Positions 1 to 6,510 are shown, counted from the first letter of the stretch. The stretch: DNA of 14,565 bases from a bacterium UBP8_UBA6595 (GCA_002433595.1 DJIL01000020.1:1-14565); one strand, 5' to 3'. The notes: generated by a model from the letters alone, not told the origin. A program made the numbers and translations.

Positions 1-60
1 TTTTGAGACTGAGTTTCAGTTTCAAATAAATTAGTTTTAGATTAGAGAGGACGCTTAAAA

Positions 61-2349
61 ATGACCCGCTGTAGCTGTATACCGCTAGCATTACCAAATC
101 AAAGAAACCGAGGCAGCAATAGACAATCGCCTGATCAACCAGACAATACCCCTCTATTAAAACCGGAAGCACCTCCCCCTATAGCTCCACTCGCCAACAA
201 TCAGAAATCAGCACCGATTTCAGCACCGATTACTGCGCAACTCAATGGTAAAATCCAGGAAGCCATTACGACTGAACAATTCACAAATGAAAATCAGCTA
301 AAAATGATAAAAGACAATCATACGACCAGACTAGGTGCTACAACTGACACTAATACAAAGCAGCGCTTGGCGCATAGAATCACTCAACTTAATTTGATTA
401 TACAGCACCTAGAGTCTAATCCTAATAAAAACATAGAAATAATAACGATTGGGTTTGATACGGATTGCACAATAAAAACTGAGTCCCGCCAAGGCATTAG
501 TCAACTAGATACTATTCTATTAAAAGACCCACGCACAAATAATTATGAAATCATACGTTTATCTGGATCATACTCAATGCAAAAAGATTATAGCTTTTTG
601 TTGCATTCTCTTACAAATAAAAAAAATATTACAAATAAGGAGAATGCATTAGATAACTTAAAATTAAATAATGTAACCATGACTGTAGCCGCATCAGCGG
701 CATCGAAACCTATTCCAGATTGGAATCCGTTTATCAACACTTTTATTGCTAACCATATATTTAAAAAAGAGGAAGCGGGTAAATCCTTACTAGAGAAATA
801 CACAGAAGCACCGCATTGGCTTGATCCTCTTTGGGCATGCACAGGAACACCCTTTGGAAAAAAAACAAAAAAAAACCCGCTTCCCAATCGATCCATAAGT
901 CGTAAAGCATCCGTCGGTGCAAGCATAGTCGGAGCGTCTGCAGCGTTAGTCGTTGGAGGAGCACTAGCTGCAACCGGAGCAGGAGCCGCCGTTGGCGTTC
1001 CCTTAATGATAGGCTCTGGCATTGTATTCGGAGGTATCGGCTCTGCCACCATAATAACCCGTCAACGCCGTCACAATAATGCCTATTATGTTAATGATAC
1101 GCTAAACAAACTACGCCGTTCAATAGAACAAGACAAGACGTCAGAACAAGACAAGCCATCTGTGGAGCAATCTAGTAGTGAGAATGAAACCCCTGAGGCG
1201 GTTCATGGATTAAAACAAAATTTTGATCGTGGTTATGGACCTCCAGCTATGTTTCGTGTTGTTGGCACAAATGCACTTAGTGCCGTGCGTATCCTGTTAT
1301 TAGCAACACAAACGATGCCTATTTTAGGCTCTACAATAAATTTGTTCGCCAGTATAGCAACACCGCTATTGGATTGGATTCGTATGGGTACCCTGACTGA
1401 TCAGTTTCGAGATGAAGAATATGTGGCTATTCTAGAGGCTCTGGAGGCTTTAAAACAAACTACTGAGGGTGAAACTATAAAAGAAATATTAAAAAATGAT
1501 CTCGATTTTGATCACAAGTATTTTGATAAAAATAATTATTATCGCAAAAAAACACCCCCCTCCTTCTGGGACAAATGGGAATTCGGACCCCGTAAAATCT
1601 ATAATTCCCCAGAAAAACATTTAGATAGCCATAAAAAATTACAACTATTCCTTGTTCTTGGATTTTTGTATCATAATAGATGTAATACTAAAATTAAGGA
1701 TAAGCCTTTTTTAAGCCCTTTAAGCACTGAGCTTAATAAGTTAAACAGCTACACAGAACCATGGATAATTAAGATTATGCAAAGGATAATTAAGATTATG
1801 CAAAAAACTGACAAAGAGCTGGTTAAGTATGAGAATGAAATAATAAGCACGGCATCCTACATGCTACTTTTAGATAAAAAAATGAATAGTCTTTTATTTG
1901 AAAAGACAGCTATTCCTGAAAAATTCAAAAAGTTCATACCTCATCAAAGAAATAACCTCTTTCATCCTAGTAAACTTTATAGAACATGGGACACAATTGA
2001 ACACGATCGAATTACGTTGCTAATAAAAAAGCTTTTATGCTCATGCGAGAGTAGCAATAAAAAAATAAAGGACCGAAACATAAATAACCTATACACATTA
2101 TTAGAGAAATTATGTGGCGATAATAACCCTCTAACCTTAACTAAAATTCGATCAATTGTCGGTGATATTGGCGGACATGGCCATGTCAAAGATGTAAAAA
2201 ACCGCTATTTAGTATCTATCGAAGAGTTAACTAAATTTGTTGATATTATTAACCGCTGTTCCGATACAACACAATCCGATTCCATAGACTCGAAACCCAC
2301 TAGAACCCACTCAACCTCAAGTACTAACTCAAGTACTAAATCAGAATGA
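61..2349 (+). CDS. Unrecognised 762-residue protein with disordered N-terminus and Gly/Ala-rich hydrophobic segment
   Basis: I do not recognise this family. The ATG is preceded by a clear Shine-Dalgarno sequence (AGAGAGGA, 44-51) nine bases upstream, which supports this start. Residues 1-60 are Pro/Ser/Asn-rich and probably disordered, with an SAPI-SAPI repeat and no signal peptide. Residues 283-333 form a long uncharged Gly/Ala/Val-rich stretch with many small-residue GxxxG-like spacings (G286, G291, G299-G300, G306, G308, G312, G318, G320, G324-G325), ending in RQRR; this could be a membrane hairpin. A second hydrophobic stretch spans about 401-441. The remainder is polar and Lys/Asn/Ile-rich, with a Ser/Thr-rich tail. 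Codon use looks more AT-rich than in the operons downstream. The long soluble ends, central hydrophobic region and low-complexity N-terminus would fit a secreted effector or membrane-inserting toxin-like protein, but nothing here proves that. It converges with the leftward operon. Confidence 0.85.
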   Translation: MTRCSCIPLALPNQRNRGSNRQSPDQPDNTPLLKPEAPPPIAPLANNQKSAPISAPITAQLNGKIQEAITTEQFTNENQLKMIKDNHTTRLGATTDTNTKQRLAHRITQLNLIIQHLESNPNKNIEIITIGFDTDCTIKTESRQGISQLDTILLKDPRTNNYEIIRLSGSYSMQKDYSFLLHSLTNKKNITNKENALDNLKLNNVTMTVAASAASKPIPDWNPFINTFIANHIFKKEEAGKSLLEKYTEAPHWLDPLWACTGTPFGKKTKKNPLPNRSISRKASVGASIVGASAALVVGGALAATGAGAAVGVPLMIGSGIVFGGIGSATIITRQRRHNNAYYVNDTLNKLRRSIEQDKTSEQDKPSVEQSSSENETPEAVHGLKQNFDRGYGPPAMFRVVGTNALSAVRILLLATQTMPILGSTINLFASIATPLLDWIRMGTLTDQFRDEEYVAILEALEALKQTTEGETIKEILKNDLDFDHKYFDKNNYYRKKTPPSFWDKWEFGPRKIYNSPEKHLDSHKKLQLFLVLGFLYHNRCNTKIKDKPFLSPLSTELNKLNSYTEPWIIKIMQRIIKIMQKTDKELVKYENEIISTASYMLLLDKKMNSLLFEKTAIPEKFKKFIPHQRNNLFHPSKLYRTWDTIEHDRITLLIKKLLCSCESSNKKIKDRNINNLYTLLEKLCGDNNPLTLTKIRSIVGDIGGHGHVKDVKNRYLVSIEELTKFVDIINRCSDTTQSDSIDSKPTRTHSTSSTNSSTKSE
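208..231 (+). repeat. 12-bp exact tandem duplication in the 762-residue gene
   Basis: TCAGCACCGATT occurs twice head to tail (208-219 and 220-231). It adds a four-residue SAPI unit to the disordered N-terminal region of the protein and keeps the reading frame. Confidence 0.9.
858..875 (+). repeat. A8-C-A9 homopolymer tract inside the coding region
   Basis: Eight A (858-865), one C and nine A (867-875) fall in the Lys-rich stretch just before the Gly/Ala-rich hydrophobic segment. Tracts of this length are prone to slippage in replication or transcription. The frame is open in the sequence given. Confidence 0.85.
1125..1160 (+). repeat. 18-bp imperfect tandem duplication
   Basis: Two 18-base units, 1125-1142 and 1143-1160, match at 16 of 18 positions. 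They encode the related stretches EQDKTS and EQDKPS in a charged linker after the hydrophobic segment. The unit is a multiple of three. Confidence 0.85.
1763..1804 (+). repeat. 21-bp exact tandem duplication
   Basis: The 21-base unit at 1763-1783 is repeated without change at 1784-1804, giving IIKIMQ-R-IIKIMQ-K in the protein. Perfect identity suggests a recent event, and the frame is kept. Confidence 0.92.
2316..2339 (+). repeat. 12-bp exact tandem duplication near the stop codon
   Basis: CTCAAGTACTAA is repeated twice (2316-2327, 2328-2339). It encodes the Ser/Thr-rich C-terminal tail (SSTNSSTKS). In another frame the unit would contain a stop codon, but the gene frame reads through. Confidence 0.88.
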
Positions 2350-2380
2350 AGTACTGCCTTATAGAAACCTAATCAAAACC

Positions 2381-2408
2381 AACTCTATGATTGGAACTCT
2401 ATGATTGG
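2381..2408. repeat. 14-bp exact tandem duplication between convergent genes
   Basis: AACTCTATGATTGG occurs twice in direct succession (2381-2394, 2395-2408) in the 67-base gap between the convergent ends of the 762-residue gene and the DUF2490-like gene. Unlike the duplications inside genes, its unit is not a multiple of three. Confidence 0.9.
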
Positions 2409-2414
2409 ATAGAG
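2397..2414. terminator. Possible weak hairpin between convergent genes
   Basis: CTCTAT (2397-2402) and ATAGAG (2409-2414) form a perfect six-base inverted repeat with a six-base loop just past both stop codons. There is no strong T-run on either side, so an intrinsic terminator is only a possibility. The hairpin is partly a by-product of the 14-bp duplication. Confidence 0.25.
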
Positions 2415-2416
2415 GG

Positions 2417-3040
2417 CTAAAACCGCAAACTCATCGTTATTGTATGCACCGGTTCCTTCCAACAAATCCCGTTCGAATCTTTTGTTGCCACATTTTTGTA
2501 ATACACGCTTGGGCTAACCTGCCCTATGTTAGGTAACCGACTGCCTATAATAAACCAGTTTTTGCTATACTCATCCTCAGAAAAAAACCACTCATTGGAT
2601 ACAAATGGCAAAAACTGTGTCCAAGTTGAAGCAGCGCGTACCATTAAACGCGCCCGATTCCGAACGGTATTGTCCTCGGAGTCTCTGAGGCGATACTCCG
2701 CGCGGTATCGAACACGCACATCAACCCACGGGCCACGCAATCGTTTTTCTAACTGACCATACGGTCGATGCTCATCCGTCCATTGCGCACTGGAGCGCTT
2801 GGTAATCACACGATAAAACACACCCCCTACCCAATCATCCGCTAATGACTGCGAAAGCCCAGCCCCTGCATGATAATACCTAGACTGTGTCTTATCATAA
2901 TCCCATCGGGTATCAAGCACAACCGATACCCGATCATTTATTGGCCGATTAACACTTAATTTAGTTGATAAAACAGTACCAAAACTAATAAATGTTCCCA
3001 TAACCCAAAAAAAAACCAAGACAAACACTGCATTACGCAC
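2417..3040 (-). CDS. DUF2490-like outer-membrane protein
   Basis: Last gene of the leftward operon, 207 residues. The chosen start is a GTG that overlaps the stop of the PepSY gene by eight bases. It yields a plausible signal peptide (RNAVFVLVFFWVMGTFISFG), whereas starting at the next ATG (residue 14) would destroy it. The mature part has alternating aromatic/charged strands (for example DTRWDYDKTQSRYYHAGAGL, then VDVRVRYRAEYRL) and ends in Phe (SLRF), as beta-barrel proteins assembled by BAM often do. The overall pattern, including Arg-rich strands and WFFSEDEY, resembles DUF2490, a family of unknown function predicted to be outer-membrane barrels. The role here is inferred from context: an outer-membrane partner of the flavin/heme electron-transfer genes. 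A nine-T run lies in the signal-peptide codons. Confidence 0.75.
   Translation of the reverse strand: MRNAVFVLVFFWVMGTFISFGTVLSTKLSVNRPINDRVSVVLDTRWDYDKTQSRYYHAGAGLSQSLADDWVGGVFYRVITKRSSAQWTDEHRPYGQLEKRLRGPWVDVRVRYRAEYRLRDSEDNTVRNRARLMVRAASTWTQFLPFVSNEWFFSEDEYSKNWFIIGSRLPNIGQVSPSVYYKNVATKDSNGICWKEPVHTITMSLRF
3007..3015 (-). repeat. Nine-base T tract in the signal-peptide codons of the DUF2490-like gene
   Basis: On the coding strand nine consecutive T fall about 25 bases after the GTG start, encoding VFFW in the signal peptide. Homopolymers this long near the start of surface-protein genes are classic slippage sites. The sequence given is in frame. Confidence 0.85.
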
Positions 3041-3536
3041 GTTTTTTCAGGGTTTTAATAAACATATAAATGCCCGTGATCCATAAAATAAGCAGTATAA
3101 TTCCCGATGGTAAGAATATCCATAACGAAACTGTATCGCTAAAAAACTTGCCATCATGCAAGGACTCAATTAAATCTGACCGCCGATACGCAACCTGTAA
3201 TACATCTCCCGTTTGATGATCCAGTTGGATTTCCCATCGATTTTTAGCTTGTACCTTAATAACCCCCTTTTTTGGCCGGACATCCAATCGATCAATATCA
3301 CCCCAACTCCGAATACTTGCGGCTTCGACCCCTTGACTCGCCAATAAAATATGATCGAAGTGTATCGTCGGCACACTTCCCTGCCCGCGCATACTCTTGG
3401 GCTGAATCCACGTGCTTTGTTTCTTTAGGAGCAATACGATACCCGTAATAATGACCAACAATACCGGGAGGGCACATATCGCGGATAGCCAATAATGGAT
3501 CCGTCGATTCCAAAAATGCCATCGAATTTTTTTCAT
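3033..3536 (-). CDS. Small PepSY-type two-helix membrane protein
   Basis: 167 residues from the ATG at 3536, which overlaps the previous stop as ATGA; an upstream extension of 28 codons is possible but less likely. Residues 11-38 are a first helix with the PepSY-TM pattern RRIHYWLSAICALPVLLVIITG (14th residue His). A periplasmic PepSY-like segment of about 90 residues follows (VIKVQAKNRWEIQLDHQTGDVL), then the family's LHDGKFF motif (126-132), and a second helix with the SLWIFLPSGIILLILWITGI pattern. PepSY-TM proteins occur with ferric/siderophore reductases and other extracytoplasmic redox systems. This one has only two helices, so it probably works with the four-helix protein encoded just upstream. 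His14 and His127 are candidate heme or partner contacts (inference). Short gene overlaps on both sides suggest coupled translation. Confidence 0.85.
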   Translation of the reverse strand: MKKIRWHFWNRRIHYWLSAICALPVLLVIITGIVLLLKKQSTWIQPKSMRGQGSVPTIHFDHILLASQGVEAASIRSWGDIDRLDVRPKKGVIKVQAKNRWEIQLDHQTGDVLQVAYRRSDLIESLHDGKFFSDTVSLWIFLPSGIILLILWITGIYMFIKTLKKRA

Positions 3537-3961
3537 GAACCCTTTACCATCGTACGAATATGGAAAAACAGAATTACAGGCAGAAAAAAACCAGTCATTA
3601 AATGCGTATACAGCGCCCACTGACGCATGATTGGGTCGCCTAAATAATACAGCCCGTAAGCAGATACAATGGATACTGCAATCGCCCCAATCAAGAGTCG
3701 CCCCAATCGACTAGCCTGCTTGCGCCGTGGCCACGCATGATGCCCCAAAAAAAAGCCATATACCACCATCATTAGAAACGCTGAGCCCCCATGAAATACC
3801 AAAAATAGTTGCTGCATCGGATGGCGTTCCGGACCAAACAGCCCATCAATACGCACCCAATTGTTAAACGTGTAAAACAACAGACCGGTCACCCAAGACG
3901 TTCCCAAAATCGCCAATAACAACCGGGTTGACCACCAATTAATAGTGAATGAGCGTGCCAT
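3533..3961 (-). CDS. Four-helix membrane protein, putative di-heme cytochrome b
   Basis: 142 residues from the ATG at 3961. An in-frame ATG at 4000 exists but would overlap apbE more and adds a polar leader. Four hydrophobic segments lie at about 13-32, 51-73, 88-107 and 119-136. Histidines sit in pairs at both ends of helix 2 (His57 and His74/75) and helix 4 (His120 and His134). The spacing of 14-17 residues is that expected for ligands of one heme near each face of the membrane, as in b561-type four-helix bundles. That is my reading of the motif, not a firm family match. The position between apbE and the PepSY gene, with a 23-base overlap with apbE and an ATGA overlap with PepSY, suggests that it passes electrons through the membrane to the exported flavoprotein. 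Confidence 0.72.
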   Translation of the reverse strand: MARSFTINWWSTRLLLAILGTSWVTGLLFYTFNNWVRIDGLFGPERHPMQQLFLVFHGGSAFLMMVVYGFFLGHHAWPRRKQASRLGRLLIGAIAVSIVSAYGLYYLGDPIMRQWALYTHLMTGFFLPVILFFHIRTMVKGS

Positions 3962-4796
3962 TGGTTTCAATTCCGTATACACAGGCCCCATAGTCATCAA
4001 ATACTGATTTGAATTGCGTTCGGTTATCGCGTGATAACCAGGCCAATTTGGTTAAAGCGTCTGCAATCATGCATGAATCGGCAAACACCGACACCGTTTG
4101 AATCGGTGTATCCACTGGTATTGAGTCCCCTATAATCGAAGCAGTGCCATTGGTATAATACGTGCTGCTAGTCGCGACTGAACACTGTTCCATTGGGATA
4201 GTCAATGCGCCAATACCGGTATTGGATGCATATTTCAATCGAACTCGACTATTTTCCCACGGATGCATACAACTATCACCACCGGCATTAACTATTACAG
4301 AACTAGCATTTGTAACAATACGCATGGCTTGATCGACCGCATACCCTTTTGCAATACCCCCTAAATCCAATTGAACCTGTCGTTTTACTGTTAAGTAAGA
4401 CCCATCAATCACAACATCTTGCCAACTGGCATCCGGTTCTTTGTAATAGCCATGATCCGGCAATTGGCCATTGCTAGTCAACGCATGAACCGGCCGAACA
4501 CAATCAAATTGACCATTCGACAGCGCATGAATCTCCGTCACTTGATTCAAAACAGCGGTCATATCCTCAGACATTGTATAGGCACAGTGGGGCATTAATC
4601 GATTAATATGGGATAATTCACTATCTAATTCATGAAAACTCATACTCCGTTCAATATCACGAACTCGAGTAATCATCGCATTCAAATAGCGTTTAGCCTG
4701 CGTATCATTGTCCCCACAATCCACCATAAATTCAACATACGTACCCAATAATGGGACACAACGTCGGTTCTGGGTTGCAACCACCGCTAAATTCAT
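3939..4796 (-). CDS. apbE: ApbE-family FAD:protein FMN transferase
   Basis: 285 residues from the ATG at 4796, which overlaps the FMN-binding protein's stop as ATGA. A longer frame to 4862 exists but would overlap more. ApbE enzymes use FAD to attach FMN through a phosphodiester to Thr/Ser of exported flavoproteins. Visible family marks are RRCVPLLGTYVEF near the N-terminus, SFHELDSELSHINR, LDLGGIAKGYAVDQA, VNAGGDS, and the metal-site-like ADSCMIADALTKL. The neighbouring product carries SGATLSS, a typical ApbE target. No signal peptide or lipobox is visible, so it may act in the cytoplasm or be retained otherwise; many relatives are exported lipoproteins. The protein is somewhat short, and the usual HxxDPxTG segment before the metal site is not recognisable (the region reads TASIIGDSIPVDT). 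This may mean altered catalysis. Confidence 0.88.
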   Translation of the reverse strand: MNLAVVATQNRRCVPLLGTYVEFMVDCGDNDTQAKRYLNAMITRVRDIERSMSFHELDSELSHINRLMPHCAYTMSEDMTAVLNQVTEIHALSNGQFDCVRPVHALTSNGQLPDHGYYKEPDASWQDVVIDGSYLTVKRQVQLDLGGIAKGYAVDQAMRIVTNASSVIVNAGGDSCMHPWENSRVRLKYASNTGIGALTIPMEQCSVATSSTYYTNGTASIIGDSIPVDTPIQTVSVFADSCMIADALTKLAWLSRDNRTQFKSVFDDYGACVYGIETNGTLIHY

Positions 4797-5377
4797 ACTT
4801 GCTTTGTCGCAGATGACTCTTCGGTTAAATTCTTTAAAACTAACGCCCAGGTTACCATCCATTTATTAACACTATCGGTAATATGCCTGGAAGATAACGT
4901 AGCCCCCGAAATGTTTTGAATATCATGATCCAATTTAAGCAATTGACTGCTGTGTTTTTTTCCAAAAAACTGAGCCAACCACCGGGGGTTTCGAACTTCA
5001 TGCCCATACGTTTCCCGATATTCCAACACTTCAACACCCCGCACATGACCCGTATTATCGATACTAATCGCAATATCAATATCTTCATGCTTACCAACAA
5101 CTTTATCAAAAATAAACCAGCCTTTGCTAGCTGTCTTCCAAACAAACAATGACGGGTTTCGAAATTTAACACCGGTTTCTTTACGAATCTGTTTGATTTG
5201 ATCCTTGTTTAGAACAACCGGTATTTGACGCATTGCTGTTTCATTCCACAATACTTTTTTAGCCTCGTCTAATGACAAATAGGTGGTTGCAAATACACAA
5301 TCGTTGGTGGTCAAAACCGTATTGGCTAAGACCACCCCCAAACAGACTCGACACCACGCTTGTCGAACCCCGCTCAT
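4793..5377 (-). CDS. Exported FMN-binding-domain protein with covalent flavinylation motif
   Basis: 194 residues. The N-terminus is a signal-peptide-like sequence with probable cleavage near VFA (about residue 30). The FMN_bind domain covers roughly 90-180 and carries SGATLSS at 157-163. In NqrC and related proteins, the Thr of SGAT is the residue to which ApbE links FMN, so Thr160 is the predicted site. The pattern VRGVEVLEYRETYGHEV is also typical of FMN_bind domains. The gene starts one base after the DUF6662-like stop and overlaps apbE by four bases, so substrate and flavin transferase are translated together. The role inferred is a periplasmic one-electron carrier taking electrons from the membrane proteins encoded downstream. 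It lacks an obvious membrane anchor apart from the signal. Confidence 0.88.
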   Translation of the reverse strand: MSGVRQAWCRVCLGVVLANTVLTTNDCVFATTYLSLDEAKKVLWNETAMRQIPVVLNKDQIKQIRKETGVKFRNPSLFVWKTASKGWFIFDKVVGKHEDIDIAISIDNTGHVRGVEVLEYRETYGHEVRNPRWLAQFFGKKHSSQLLKLDHDIQNISGATLSSRHITDSVNKWMVTWALVLKNLTEESSATKQV

Positions 5378-5378
5378 G

Positions 5379-6332
5379 CTAGAACTCGTAACCGTAAATT
5401 AGAGCCAAATGAACTTCCTCATGTTCGTCATAGTTTCGACCATGGGTATTGTATGCATGATGCGACCCATCCCCATGAATTTGAAACAAGACCCCAGCTG
5501 TAATCCACCAGTTTTGTTCTGCATAGTGATACGTTGGACCAACATAGTTTCCATTTTGATGTTGGGTACCCAGCCCGATTCTTGGAAACTTAAATGAACT
5601 TGCTCGCAAGCTTGGATCATCGTAATCACCATCTACTTTAGGACTTAAGTAATCCGATTGATGCCGAAATTCAAGACCCACAAAATGTTTGGGCTTAACG
5701 CGATACGAAACACCCGCACTGACATCAAACGCAATCTCCTCTTCATAAGTACCATCCGAACGAGTATCAGACGGTGACGTTCTCTCCTCATACTCCGTTT
5801 TCCAATTCAACGCAAACGTCAAGGTATCTTGGAGATAATTTTTCTGTGCAAATACTGTTGCCGTGTAGGAATCTTGAAGAATATCGGCGCCATCCAACCG
5901 ATACTTCGTTCGGTTTTCATACCCCAATGCAAAAGACAACCCAAACACATCTTTGTATGGACTTAAAACATTGTATTTTAATGTTAGTTCATAACCAGAA
6001 AAATCAGCGCTATAATGCCTGTCTGTATTTCCATATCCGTCTGACATTGGTGCCAGCGCATCATTTTGAACCATATAATCATGAACAAAGTACATCGCTT
6101 CAACACCCACCGTTAAGCGATCGGTTATCCCATATTCAACTTCTGGTCGAATGTCATGAAAGACATAATACCCAGACCCTTTTCCAATTCGAGATACATC
6201 ACTTAATTTCAATTCCCAGCTACCTTGAGGACGGGTATCTGTAGCCTTTGTATACACCCATAAATTCTCTTCTGCTGTTGCCCCCAAGCTAGCAACCATA
6301 ATAACTGAAGCAACGATTTTTTTGATATTCAT
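5379..6332 (-). CDS. DUF6662-like putative outer-membrane beta-barrel protein
   Basis: First gene of the leftward operon, 317 residues. The start has a clean signal peptide (KKIVASVIMVASLGATA, then EEN). The mature N-terminus ENLWVYTKATDTRPQGSWEL and the following strands match my recollection of the DUF6662 family, which is uncharacterised; that assignment cannot be checked here. The protein is built of alternating beta strands rich in Tyr and acidic residues and ends in YGYEF, with the terminal Phe and aromatic alternation expected for outer-membrane barrels. A His-rich stretch (HGDGSHHAYNTHGRNYDEH) near the C-terminus could be a loop that binds metal or heme (inference). As the promoter-proximal gene it may be the surface or channel component for the substrate that the flavin/heme module reduces or oxidises. 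Confidence 0.78.
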   Translation of the reverse strand: MNIKKIVASVIMVASLGATAEENLWVYTKATDTRPQGSWELKLSDVSRIGKGSGYYVFHDIRPEVEYGITDRLTVGVEAMYFVHDYMVQNDALAPMSDGYGNTDRHYSADFSGYELTLKYNVLSPYKDVFGLSFALGYENRTKYRLDGADILQDSYTATVFAQKNYLQDTLTFALNWKTEYEERTSPSDTRSDGTYEEEIAFDVSAGVSYRVKPKHFVGLEFRHQSDYLSPKVDGDYDDPSLRASSFKFPRIGLGTQHQNGNYVGPTYHYAEQNWWITAGVLFQIHGDGSHHAYNTHGRNYDEHEEVHLALIYGYEF

Positions 6333-6368
6333 ATTTACAAACCCTTTAATTTAAAAATCACCAAAACT

Positions 6369-6393
6369 AATACAAACCAATACAAACCAATAC
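6369..6393. repeat. 10-bp tandem repeat, 2.5 copies, in the leader of the leftward operon
   Basis: AATACAAACC repeats with period ten through 6393. It lies in the approximately 100-base leader between the predicted promoter and the DUF6662-like ATG. Confidence 0.85.
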
Positions 6394-6442
6394 GCTGAAA
6401 TCCACAGCAACTGTTTATAACTAAAATTAAGCTGTGAATAAA

Positions 6443-6472
6443 ATGATACTGAGACTTTGTATCAAAAGTCAA
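6443..6472 (-). promoter_or_regulatory. Sigma-70-type promoter for the leftward operon
   Basis: Read on the minus strand, TTGACT (6472-6467) and TATCAT (6448-6443) are separated by 18 bases. This gives five of six matches to the -35 consensus and four of six to the -10 (TATAAT). Transcription would begin near 6436, leaving a leader of about 100 bases before the DUF6662-like start. No other equally good promoter is visible for these genes. Confidence 0.6.
6444..6464. promoter_or_regulatory. Inverted repeat TGATAC-N9-GTATCA overlapping the promoter
   Basis: Perfect six-base arms at 6444-6449 and 6459-6464 fill most of the spacer between the predicted -35 and -10 and cover most of the -10 of the leftward operon. 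A bound dimer there would block polymerase, so it is a candidate operator. The regulator is unknown, and it does not resemble a Fur or LexA site. Confidence 0.4.
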
Positions 6473-6493
6473 GGGCTTTCTTTCCACTACTTA

Positions 6494-6502
6494 TGCTAAA
6501 CT
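6494..6502 (+). promoter_or_regulatory. Extended -10 promoter directly before ruvB
   Basis: TGCTAAACT forms a TG-n extended -10 element only eight bases before the ruvB ATG. No convincing -35 and no Shine-Dalgarno sequence are present. If it is used, the transcript would start at or within a few bases of the ATG, that is, leaderless. The last gene of the window has nearly the same arrangement. Confidence 0.45.
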
Positions 6503-6510
6503 AATTAGCA

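Noticed and set aside
1..60. Promoter for the 762-residue gene
   Set aside because: AT-rich sequence offers several poor -35/-10 pairings; none stands out, and the true promoter may lie before the window.
588..1052. Open frame on the minus strand inside the 762-residue gene
   Set aside because: It is antisense to a longer frame with a good ribosome site; its Ala/Pro composition mirrors the Gly/Ala segment on the other strand, and no family is recognisable.
2350..2416. Strong bidirectional intrinsic terminator
   Set aside because: Only a six-base hairpin created by the local duplication is present, without a T-run; kept only as a weak possibility.
3962..4000. Longer start for the four-helix protein (ATG at 4000)
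   Set aside because: It would extend the overlap with apbE to 62 bases, adds a polar leader before the first helix and has no Shine-Dalgarno; ATG at 3961 fits the hydrophobic profile better.
5774..6244. 156-codon plus-strand frame antisense to the DUF6662-like gene
   Set aside because: The opposite strand has a signal peptide, barrel pattern and operon context; this frame has low-complexity His/Thr/Leu content and no family marks.
6404..6414. ACAG-CAA-CTGT as a LexA/SOS box upstream of ruvB
   Set aside because: A LexA site needs CTGT-N8-ACAG; order and spacing are wrong here, so SOS control of ruvB is not supported.
6403..6436. CACAGC...GCTGTG inverted repeat in the leader of the leftward operon as a riboswitch or attenuator
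   Set aside because: A six-base stem with a 22-base loop can occur by chance, and no conserved riboswitch core (including the FMN type) is visible.
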